From: Acidimicrobiaceae bacterium
GTDB taxonomy: Bacteria > Actinomycetota > Acidimicrobiia > Acidimicrobiales > Acidimicrobiaceae
DNA: 12,939 nt
Direction of reading: 5' to 3'
Assembly: GCA_013044365.1 (NCBI GenBank)
Contig: JABEUP010000129.1
Coordinates: 1-12,939 of the forward strand
Shown: piece by piece, positions 7,633 through 12,939 of the stretch
Numbering within the stretch: position 1 is the first letter of the stretch
How the letters are laid out: each line of letters opens with the position of its first letter
Notes under the pieces: model-generated
What the model was told of the DNA's origin: nothing
Databases searched by the model: none
The model's input: only the letters and a program-made list of their open reading frames with translations
Position numbers and translations under genes: made by a program

Positions 7633-8345
7633 CGGAGATTCCCCGCGCTCTCCCACAGTCAGATGCCGCCGTTGTTTTCATTCACGGACAGCCTGGATGT
7701 GCTGCGGATTTTTCAAAGTTGGTTAAACGGCTGCCAGTGGCGGTGCAATTTATTACGTACGACCGACCTGGATGGGGGGAAAGTGCCAGGGGAGTCACCG
7801 ACGTGGATGGCAACGTTAAATATCTTATGGAGGAAATAGTTGCGACAAATTATAGCGGCGTGATCCTCGTTGGCTACTCATATGGATCAGTAATAGCTCT
7901 TCGAGCAGCAATCGATTACCCGGAGAGAGTCATGGGGCTGGTTCTCGTGTCTCCCGTGGGCGGCACAGGATCAATTTCGGTTTTAGACAAAGCGATGGCG
8001 ATCTTGGCGAAGTATCTTCAATTTCTCCCGATAATCACCAGGTTTCTAACACGGGAGCAGCGCCAGTTTAAAGTCGTTCAGAGTTTTGAAGCTGAACAGG
8101 TTCACCTTGGAGCGGAATTGGTCAGATTATCGGAATATATTTCCAACATTCGTCTTCCAGTGGAGTTAATTGCGGGTATGGACGATCTCGTAAATCCGTT
8201 GCATGGAACGCTGGAACTGTTTGATTTGTTGCCGAATTCCAGGCTTTCTCTTATTAAGGGTGCGGGCCATTTATTAATTATTCAAATGCCGGAAAAGATA
8301 ATAGAAAAGATTTTGGACATGTGGAGTGGCGAAAGCGACCGCTGA
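7629..8345 (+). CDS. Alpha/beta-fold hydrolase
   Basis: Soluble alpha/beta hydrolase (238 aa) of unknown substrate. Visible elements: HGQPGCAADF (19-28, HG oxyanion region), YDRPGWGES (44-52), nucleophile elbow GYSYG (82-86, Ser84), acid AGMDD (182-186) and catalytic GAGH (211-214, His214), giving a complete Ser-Asp-His triad. A helical lid region lies around 118-175. The ATG at 7629 is preferred over an in-frame TTG at 7590, because it overlaps the transporter stop as ATGA and has AGGGAA at 7615-7620, 8 nt upstream. Esterase, lactonase, C-C hydrolase or haloperoxidase-like activities are all possible; the pairing with a transporter hints at processing of a transported small molecule, which is speculative. 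Confidence 0.87.
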   Translation: MTEIPRALPQSDAAVVFIHGQPGCAADFSKLVKRLPVAVQFITYDRPGWGESARGVTDVDGNVKYLMEEIVATNYSGVILVGYSYGSVIALRAAIDYPERVMGLVLVSPVGGTGSISVLDKAMAILAKYLQFLPIITRFLTREQRQFKVVQSFEAEQVHLGAELVRLSEYISNIRLPVELIAGMDDLVNPLHGTLELFDLLPNSRLSLIKGAGHLLIIQMPEKIIEKILDMWSGESDR

Positions 8346-8361
8346 GAGTGACTGAGGCTAT

Positions 8362-8370
8362 TGCTATACA
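8362..8370 (+). promoter_or_regulatory. Candidate extended -10 promoter upstream of whiB
   Basis: TG-C-TATACA (8362-8370) matches an extended -10 (TGn followed by a TATAAT-like hexamer) 17 bp after the hydrolase stop codon, giving a start site near 8377. A second -10-like hexamer, TAGATT, lies at 8455-8460. Neither has a convincing -35, so both are weak predictions. Confidence 0.3.
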
Positions 8371-8424
8371 ATTTGTTTCACCTAAAACGGAAGGTTGTAG
8401 CAAAAACTATCTGATCTTAAGTTG

Positions 8425-8445
8425 GTTTATAAACATTTAGTAAAC
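8425..8445. repeat. Paired TAAAC palindromes one helical turn apart
   Basis: GTTTATAAAC (8425-8434) is a perfect palindrome, directly followed by TTTA-G-TAAA (8436-8444). The two TAAAC half-sites, at 8430-8434 and 8441-8445, are 11 bp apart, so both palindromes would face the same side of the helix. The position just upstream of the TAGATT box suggests a regulator-binding site; this is inferred from symmetry alone. Confidence 0.35.
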
Positions 8446-8695
8446 TGTTGATGGTAGATTAATGCTTGCTATTAGTGCAGTGTTTTTACCTACTCGGTTC
8501 GGTAGTTATCCTGGGTATATTTCAGGGACCGGGGAATGTGGTGTGTTTTTTGAGTTTGGATCTTGGGGCGTGTCTGGGCCGTTGCAAGGTGTTGTTTGGA
8601 AATGGGTATGTGGCTAAACGGCCGGGGGGCTGTTTTACAGGGTCGAGAAGCCGGTGTGTGTTGGTTATGTGGACCAGTACCGGAGGTTTTTAGAC

Positions 8696-8986
8696 ATGGA
8701 AACATCAACTAAAGTTACGTGGAATGATGAGCAGTGGAGACCAAGGGCCGAATGCAAGGCGGTGGACCCTACGTTGTTTTTCCCTGTTGGAGTTACAGGA
8801 GAGGCAGAGCGACAGATTGTCCGGGCCAAATGTGTTTGCGAGGCCTGCTTAGTCCAGATGCAGTGTCTCGAATTTGCCCTTAGGACAAATCAGGAATATG
8901 GCATTTGGGGTGGCAAAGACGAGGAAGAGCGTAGGATTATTCGGCGCATGAGGCGTCAGCAGCGCAAACTGGCACAAGCTTCTTAG
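8696..8986 (+). CDS. whiB: WhiB-family iron-sulfur transcriptional regulator (WhiB1-like)
   Basis: Small (96 aa) actinobacterial regulator that binds a [4Fe-4S] cluster and typically acts with the primary sigma factor. The four ligand cysteines are visible: Cys20, then C-x2-C-x5-C as Cys48, Cys51 and Cys57. The turn YGIWGG (68-73) and the basic C-terminus (ERRIIRRMRRQQRK, 78-91) are standard. The segment LFFPVGVTGEAERQI (27-41) is most like WhiB1-type proteins, whose cluster reacts with nitric oxide. Odd points: an extra cysteine, Cys46, two residues before the CxxC, and Leu52 where the family usually has Pro (CPV). The ATG is chosen because GGAGG at 8682-8686 lies 9 nt upstream; the longer GTG-started version (8654) would bury this site in coding sequence. 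Transcribed alone, between a long leader and a hairpin. Confidence 0.93.
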   Translation: METSTKVTWNDEQWRPRAECKAVDPTLFFPVGVTGEAERQIVRAKCVCEACLVQMQCLEFALRTNQEYGIWGGKDEEERRIIRRMRRQQRKLAQAS

Positions 8987-9012
8987 AACCTTGAGCCCCT
9001 TGGGAGGTTCTA
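8984..9012. terminator. Hairpin between convergent whiB and fdhD, likely bidirectional terminator
   Basis: Perfect 8-bp arms TAGAACCT (8984-8991) and AGGTTCTA (9005-9012) enclose a 13-nt loop. The left arm begins at the whiB stop codon and the right arm ends 3 bp before the fdhD stop codon (9016-9018), so the hairpin fills the whole gap. The plus-strand downstream tract (GGTTTATATTT) is only modestly U-rich. It would serve both transcripts. Confidence 0.6.
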
Positions 9013-9015
9013 GGT

Positions 9016-9879
9016 TTATATTTCGAATGCGATGCGTTCCGCATGGGTATAGATGTTGGTGTGTTCCCCGCGGGTGAACCCTATTAATGTAATTCCAAGG
9101 CGTTCGGCGGTCTTGACGGCTAACGACGATGGTGCCGATACGGCGACGATCACGGGTATTTGGGCGACCGCGGCTTTTTGAACCAGCTCAAAGCCGATGC
9201 GGCCGGAAAGCCCGAGCACCTTATTGGTAAGGGGGAGCTTCTTTTCCAGGAAGCAATTCCCGATAATTTTATCGAGGGCATTGTGTCGGCCAATATCCTC
9301 CCGAATTACTTCCAGCTGGCCATTCTGGTCAAAAATCGCGGCCCCATGAAGTCCGCCAGTTCGTTGGAAAATGGTTTGATGTTTCCGTAGCTGGTCGGGA
9401 ATGGAAAATATAGTGGCTATTCCGACGGTCAATTGCGAATTAACGGCAGCGGTACGGTCTTCCAGATCAGCGATTGATGTCGTGCCGCATACACCGCAGG
9501 CTGAAGATGACATGAAGCTTCTCTGTTTGTGGTTGCCAAGGTACTCATGCGTCAATTCAACCGTTACCACATTGAAGCGCTGTTCGGTGTCCTTGACATT
9601 TGCACAGTAGCAAACAGTCTTGACACTGTCATATGATCTGATTAGACCTTCATTAAAGAGCAGACCTACCGCGAGCTCAAAATCGTTTCCAGGTGTGCGC
9701 ATGGTGACTGTCACCGGAACTGCTTCCTGGTCATAACCCTGGATCCGAATTTCCATTGGTTCCTCGGTGGCAAGCACATCTGGCCTGATTACGATTGAGT
9801 TTTTACGGATTGCCGTAATTTTAATATCCGTTGTAGGCCGTCGAACCGGCATAGGTTCGGGCTTAAATAAGTCAGTCAC
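9016..9879 (-). CDS. fdhD: FdhD, formate dehydrogenase sulfurtransferase/accessory protein
   Basis: Cytoplasmic accessory protein that in E. coli passes sulfur from the cysteine desulfurase IscS to the molybdenum cofactor, which is required for active formate dehydrogenase. The sulfur-carrying loop SSACGVCG (125-132) contains the CxxC pair Cys128/Cys131. Other family blocks: TPGNDFELAVGLLFNEG (62-78), GGLHGAAIF (175-183), REDIGRHNALDK (193-204), LSGRIGFELVQKA (224-236), SAPSSLAV (248-255) and GFTRGEHTNIYTHAERI (267-283). Length (287 aa) is typical. It starts with GTG at 9879, overlapping the mobA stop as GTGA, so translation is coupled. It is the last gene of the minus-strand operon. The formate dehydrogenase itself is not in the window. 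Confidence 0.95.
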   Translation of the reverse strand: MTDLFKPEPMPVRRPTTDIKITAIRKNSIVIRPDVLATEEPMEIRIQGYDQEAVPVTVTMRTPGNDFELAVGLLFNEGLIRSYDSVKTVCYCANVKDTEQRFNVVTVELTHEYLGNHKQRSFMSSSACGVCGTTSIADLEDRTAAVNSQLTVGIATIFSIPDQLRKHQTIFQRTGGLHGAAIFDQNGQLEVIREDIGRHNALDKIIGNCFLEKKLPLTNKVLGLSGRIGFELVQKAAVAQIPVIVAVSAPSSLAVKTAERLGITLIGFTRGEHTNIYTHAERIAFEI

Positions 9880-10526
9880 GATTGAGGTCTCCGTTCGGTA
9901 ATAGTCCGCAGGGCATCTGTGACCTTTGAGATTTGGTCTGGCGTGTCGACGTCGAGAAATTCAAAGTTCCTGTCGTTATTCCATTTGTTTAGCGAGAGAT
10001 ACTGAGTCTTGGGTGCATCCAGGGCGTTCTTGATTTTCAAAGAGCCCCGTTTGGCAAAAGTGACACTGTTGTCCAAACATTGCGGGGACCACCGTGCTGC
10101 CAAATATTGTTCCCGCCCGTTGACAACGGGAATGACACTGGAGTTTCCTGGCCAATGTGCGATGATGGCAAGTGTTGATGAGCTTATCAACGGGACGTCA
10201 CCGGCAAGTACCAATGCGCACTGATTAGATTTCAATATTCCGTTGGCCCTAAGGTAAGTTACCGCCTGGGCGATGGCGGCCAGCGGGCCCCGGCCCATCG
10301 AATCGGGAATCTGAGGGAGATCTGTTAAGCCGGCTCCAACCTCAAAAGTGGTGCGACATGTGGTAGTGAGCGCCTGCGCGGCAAATTGAACTACAGATTG
10401 TCTGCCGAGTGGCTGTGTCAGCTTGTTTCTGCCAAAGCGGTGTGACGTACCACCGGTTAGGAGCAAACCGACGCATTCGGTGGGGGTTAAGTGGTTTTTT
10501 AAATTGCAGTCAGGCTGGTGGGACAT
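9876..10526 (-). CDS. mobA: MobA-like molybdenum cofactor guanylyltransferase
   Basis: Predicted cytoplasmic nucleotidyltransferase that attaches GMP to molybdopterin to make the MGD-type cofactor used by formate dehydrogenases and other DMSO-reductase-family enzymes. Motifs: the nucleotide-binding loop LTGGTSHRFGRNK (23-35, equivalent to LAGGxxxRMGxxK, with Thr24 for the usual Ala and Phe31 for Met), GRGPLAAI (78-85), the metal-site region LAGDVPL (107-113) and DVDTPDQ (192-198). At 216 aa it is slightly longer than E. coli MobA. The ATG at 10526 is preferred to an in-frame GTG at 10544 because GGAG lies 8 nt upstream and the ATG overlaps the stop of a small upstream ORF (TAATG). A CobY/IspD-like nucleotidyltransferase is the alternative, but the coupling to fdhD favours MobA. 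Confidence 0.88.
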   Translation of the reverse strand: MSHQPDCNLKNHLTPTECVGLLLTGGTSHRFGRNKLTQPLGRQSVVQFAAQALTTTCRTTFEVGAGLTDLPQIPDSMGRGPLAAIAQAVTYLRANGILKSNQCALVLAGDVPLISSSTLAIIAHWPGNSSVIPVVNGREQYLAARWSPQCLDNSVTFAKRGSLKIKNALDAPKTQYLSLNKWNNDRNFEFLDVDTPDQISKVTDALRTITERRPQS

Positions 10527-10651
10527 TATTTGCGCTCCAGACACTCAGCAAGTTTATTCCGGTAGTCGGCTAATCCAGCAGTCTCACGGGGGCTCGGGCA
10601 GCAATACTTCTCCAACCAGGATTGGTTTTCGCCGGGTATTTGATTGGTCAT
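10526..10651 (-). CDS. Small hypothetical protein (41 aa) between isochorismate synthase and mobA
   Basis: A short ORF, MTNQIPGENQSWLEKYCCPS... to ...NKLAECLERK, that fills the gap between the isochorismate synthase and mobA genes. It starts with ATG 9 nt after the upstream TAA and ends with TAA overlapping the mobA ATG (TAATG), the geometry of a translated, coupled gene. The peptide has a vicinal Cys17-Cys18, a third Cys37 and a charged, probably helical C-terminal half. There is no Shine-Dalgarno, so it would depend on reinitiation after the upstream gene. No family is recognised. It could be a Moco/formate-dehydrogenase accessory peptide or merely a coupling ORF that keeps ribosomes on the message. 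Confidence 0.5.
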   Translation of the reverse strand: MTNQIPGENQSWLEKYCCPSPRETAGLADYRNKLAECLERK

Positions 10652-10660
10652 GGTGGCTGA

Positions 10661-11884
10661 TTAGCACTTCAAAATACTTGACGCGATCGCGTTTATCTTA
10701 GAAGTGGCCTCCAGGTCTTCTGCGACAGGGTCTGACTTTTCCACGATGCCCACTCCGGCGCGCAGCATTACCCCTTCATCATTGAGATCGATTGAGCGAA
10801 TATTCAGTATCCACGTGCCATCGCCTTCTTTTTTCTGGTAACCGACGAGTCCGCCGTAGAAGCCTCGGTCGGCTGGCTCGTTGGAGTATATGTATTTGAT
10901 GGCTGTCTCATACGGCTCGCCGTTAATGGCGGCGGTGGGAGCAAGGTGGGCGGCTATTTCGATACTTGTGGCGGGTGAGCCGGTTGCTAGCGAACCTGAA
11001 ATCCTGCTTCCAAGGTGGACTATCTCGCCATATTTCGAGATAGTTGGTTTGGATTGATGCTGAGCTGAAATGCCCAGGGCTTCAAGTCTCTCCATGATCT
11101 GCCCCACCACAATCTGGTGCTCCCTATTGTCTTTGTCCGACAAAAGAAGGGTGCTTTCGTTATGGGATTTCGCAGTCCCAGCCAGAGGGTGACTTGTGAC
11201 CGATGATCCTTTAAGATTAACTACCAGTTCCGGTGAGGCGCCAAGATAGTTTTCGATGCTGAAAAGATAGGAATAAGGCCGGTCTCTTACTAGGCGGTCG
11301 AATATTGCTTCCTGGTTCGGGCGGTTGGCAGAGCTTATGTGAAGAGCTTTCGAAAGGACCACCTTTTCCAGGTCGGTGTTGCTTATAGCTTCGATTGCGT
11401 TTTCCACCCGCATCTGAAATTCGTGAGAACCCTCTAACTCAACAAGTTTCCAGTTGTTCGGGGTATCAGAATTAGTACTAGCCGTAGAAATCCGTAGAAT
11501 CTGGCCTAGAAGTTCTGACGCCTGATCGGTTAACGTATCCGGGCATGATATATCGACCCGGCCTCCCTCGGCAAAAATGACCGCCACAATCGGAACTGTA
11601 ATGTCGAACGAAGAAGTTGGACTGAAAGGGGTTCTTGCTAGAAAAAGATGCTCCCGGGAGAGATCGATTGCCAAATCGGCCCTGTAGTGCTCCCGCTGAA
11701 GCGGATCCAGTGCCACCATACCGGTGTCAATTGAATATTTTTTATATTCGCCAATAGAAACCATTGTCTCGTTGAATCCCGTTATGTAGGTGGAGCGATA
11801 CAGCTTCGATGCCAGTTTAAATAGTCCCAAAGCACCAAGATTAGTTATGTCGTTTATAAGAGTGGGGGTAGCGATCTGCGGCAT
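10661..11884 (-). CDS. menF: Isochorismate synthase (MenF-type)
   Basis: Chorismate-utilising enzyme converting chorismate to isochorismate, the first committed step of the classical menaquinone pathway. In the 407-residue product the C-terminal chorismate-binding domain is complete: EKVVLSKA (173-180, Lys174 in the place of the general base), GASPEL (215-220, Glu219 in the place of the general acid), HPLAGTAK (232-239), EHQIVV (255-260, Mg ligand region), HLGSRISG (290-297), LAPTAAINGEP (314-324), RGFYGGLVGY (340-349) and AGVGIVEKSDP (376-386). The ATG at 11884 is chosen because AAAGG lies about 9 nt upstream and it sits 4 nt after the menG stop; the frame remains open upstream inside menG (to 11971), but that extension shows no family resemblance. 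Salicylate or siderophore synthesis is the alternative use; the adjacent menG favours menaquinone. Confidence 0.92.
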   Translation of the reverse strand: MPQIATPTLINDITNLGALGLFKLASKLYRSTYITGFNETMVSIGEYKKYSIDTGMVALDPLQREHYRADLAIDLSREHLFLARTPFSPTSSFDITVPIVAVIFAEGGRVDISCPDTLTDQASELLGQILRISTASTNSDTPNNWKLVELEGSHEFQMRVENAIEAISNTDLEKVVLSKALHISSANRPNQEAIFDRLVRDRPYSYLFSIENYLGASPELVVNLKGSSVTSHPLAGTAKSHNESTLLLSDKDNREHQIVVGQIMERLEALGISAQHQSKPTISKYGEIVHLGSRISGSLATGSPATSIEIAAHLAPTAAINGEPYETAIKYIYSNEPADRGFYGGLVGYQKKEGDGTWILNIRSIDLNDEGVMLRAGVGIVEKSDPVAEDLEATSKINAIASSILKC

Positions 11885-11888
11885 TGAT

Positions 11889-12578
11889 CTAAACCTTTGT
11901 GGCGCCGTAAAGCTGAGCTGCGCCTGAGATAAGCAGTTTGTGGGAGACGTTTGAGAACCCGGCTTTGACAAGCATTTCGATGATCGTTGCCGTTGGCGGA
12001 AGATAATTTACCGACGCGGGTAGATAGCTGTATGCCCTCCTGTCGCTGAGCAGACCTCCAACGAAGGGGACAACTTTATTGAAGTAGATTCCATGTCCGA
12101 ATCTCATGACCAGAGAAGACGGCTTAGCTACTTCCAGCAGAGCTATTCTTCCATTGGGGCGAAGCACCCTCTCTAACTCACGAAAAACGGGTGGGAGTTC
12201 AGTGAAATTGCGAAGTGCGAATCCACAGGTTATTGCATCAAACGAATTGTTGGCAAATGAGAGGTTCAAAGCATCCGACACCACCAAGTCATTTGATAGC
12301 TTGGAGTGTGACAGCATTCCGGTAGAAAAATCGGTTCCAACGCAGCGATACCCTTGGAGTCTGGCTAATTTCACAAAGTCTCCGGTTCCGCATGCTAAAT
12401 CCAATATGTAAGAATTCTCCTGTAGGCCAAGGCTGTTCAATGCCTGCTTTCTCCAAATCTGGTCAAGTTTAAAGGTCATGACCCGGTTCAACCGATCGTA
12501 TGTTGGCGAAATAGTATCGAACATCTCTCTGACAAAGACCGCCTTCTCTTTACCAATTGGCAAGGTTGGATCTGGCAC
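11889..12578 (-). CDS. menG: Demethylmenaquinone methyltransferase (MenG/UbiE)
   Basis: SAM-dependent class I methyltransferase performing the last step of menaquinone synthesis, C-methylation of demethylmenaquinone at the membrane surface. Family features: MFDTISPTYDRLNRVMTF (19-36), SAM loop LDLACGTGD (59-67), acidic Asp83 at the end of the second strand, SDALNLSFANNSFDAIT (101-117), GFALRNF (119-125), LRPNGRIALLEVAKP (139-153) and YSYLPASV (183-190). Length 229 aa is standard. The start is GTG at 12578, sharing one base with the upstream stop (TAGTG), which implies translational coupling; the N-terminus matches the usual family beginning with a short lead before EKAVFVREMFD. It is followed after 4 nt by isochorismate synthase, so two non-consecutive steps of one pathway are co-transcribed. 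Confidence 0.95.
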   Translation of the reverse strand: MPDPTLPIGKEKAVFVREMFDTISPTYDRLNRVMTFKLDQIWRKQALNSLGLQENSYILDLACGTGDFVKLARLQGYRCVGTDFSTGMLSHSKLSNDLVVSDALNLSFANNSFDAITCGFALRNFTELPPVFRELERVLRPNGRIALLEVAKPSSLVMRFGHGIYFNKVVPFVGGLLSDRRAYSYLPASVNYLPPTATIIEMLVKAGFSNVSHKLLISGAAQLYGATKV

Positions 12579-12939
12579 TACTCGCTCTTCTTTCTGGGCT
12601 CAGTTTGCGGTGGGCTGGTAATTGCGTGTCTGACTGCTTCAATTTCATACTTGGCGCCGACCTGTTCGAGGTGGCGCTGCGCAAGTGCAAGAAGCGTTCT
12701 CTCAAAGTGGCCGGCAACTAGAGCGACTGCGGCAGGGAGTAATCTGTTGAAGGCTTCGATGAGCTTCTGGCCTGACTCGGGAGAATCGTTTACCTGAGTT
12801 ATTGGATTTCGTACGTATTCGTCGAAAAGTTCGATTGCCATCATCGCGTTCTTTCGGGTGGCATTGTGGTGCCGTTTTGCAAGTTTCAACAATTCGGAGA
12901 TTGGAATTCCCGATTCCAGAAGCGCCAATCCGGCCCGGG
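12578..12939 (-). CDS. C-terminal part of a possible MerR-like regulator (cut by window edge)
   Basis: The reading frame stays open to the right end of the window, so this is a 3' fragment (about 120 codons); the TTG at 12928 is not a credible start. The visible protein is helical: SGIPISELLKLAKRHHNATRKN (about residues 6-27 counted from that TTG) and AIELFDEYVRNP, followed by a second helical segment and a charged tail ending in EPRKKSE. This pattern resembles the region downstream of the winged helix in some actinobacterial MerR-type proteins, but the DNA-binding part lies outside the window, so the assignment is tentative. It overlaps menG by one base (TAGTG) and is the first visible gene of the operon, possibly its own regulator. 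Confidence 0.5.
   Translation of the reverse strand, partial: RAGLALLESGIPISELLKLAKRHHNATRKNAMMAIELFDEYVRNPITQVNDSPESGQKLIEAFNRLLPAAVALVAGHFERTLLALAQRHLEQVGAKYEIEAVRHAITSPPQTEPRKKSE

Larger units (their letters stand above)
8346..8695 (+). other. 350-bp non-coding region upstream of whiB, G+T-rich
   Basis: No credible gene is present. The left part (8346-8470) is A+T-rich and holds promoter-like boxes and a pair of TAAAC palindromes. The right part is strongly strand-biased: 64 of the 80 bases at 8531-8610 are G or T, with G-runs at 8525-8527, 8531-8534, 8565-8568 and 8576-8578 and a six-G run at 8624-8629. It would be a long 5' UTR of whiB if transcription starts in the A+T-rich part. The in-frame GTG at 8654 is not needed as a whiB start. 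Confidence 0.6.

Noticed and set aside
8466..8693. 75-codon ORF on the plus strand upstream of whiB
   Set aside because: Starts at TTG without a ribosome-binding site, its composition mirrors the G+T bias of the region, and it resembles no family.
8654..8695. GTG-initiated 14-residue N-terminal extension of WhiB
   Set aside because: The ATG at 8696 has GGAGG at the right spacing, and WhiB1-like proteins begin close to this ATG.
10527..10544. GTG start giving mobA six more residues
   Set aside because: The ATG at 10526 has GGAG 8 nt upstream and forms a TAATG junction; the extension adds nothing conserved.
11885..11971. 29-residue N-terminal extension of isochorismate synthase overlapping menG
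   Set aside because: The ATG at 11884 has AAAGG upstream and follows the menG stop by 4 nt; the extension is a shadow of the menG 3' end.

Overview
The window reads as chromosomal DNA from a mid-G+C actinobacterium. A WhiB-family iron-sulfur regulator is the strongest marker, because that family is essentially confined to Actinobacteria and their phages. The roughly balanced base composition, frequent GTG/TTG starts and menaquinone genes would fit a lineage such as the Acidimicrobiia better than high-G+C Streptomyces or mycobacteria. That placement is inference; no rRNA or tRNA is present to confirm it. No insertion sequence, phage gene, CRISPR array or tRNA was seen.

Left part (1-4273): a Ppx/GppA-type exopolyphosphatase with a C-terminal HD domain (92-1717, +) converges on a YbhN/LPG-synthase-TM-type membrane protein (1829-3016, -). 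The latter diverges from an AI-2E family membrane protein (3158-4273, +) across a 141-bp spacer that carries two clear inverted repeats.

Middle (4264-8345): a minus-strand pair encodes an MGDG-synthase/GT28-type glycosyltransferase (5001-6758) and an overlapping NodB polysaccharide deacetylase (4264-5016). The glycosyltransferase continues past a single membrane segment into a domain that aligns motif for motif with the NodB fold but has lost every catalytic position. An enzyme fused to a pseudo-deacetylase is therefore encoded next to an apparently active deacetylase; this is the most interesting feature of the window. A plus-strand pair, a DMT-type transporter (6784-7632) and an alpha/beta hydrolase (7629-8345), starts only 25 bp from the divergent glycosyltransferase start.

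Right part (8346-12939): a 350-bp non-coding stretch, very G+T-rich on the plus strand, precedes whiB (8696-8986). A hairpin separates whiB from a tightly packed minus-strand operon. In transcription order this holds the 3' part of a possible MerR-like regulator (cut by the window edge), menG (demethylmenaquinone methyltransferase), an isochorismate synthase (menF-type), an unannotated 41-codon ORF, a mobA-like guanylyltransferase and fdhD. Every junction overlaps or is under 10 nt. The operon combines menaquinone synthesis with maturation of a molybdenum/tungsten formate dehydrogenase, consistent with (but not proving) a formate-to-menaquinone respiratory link.
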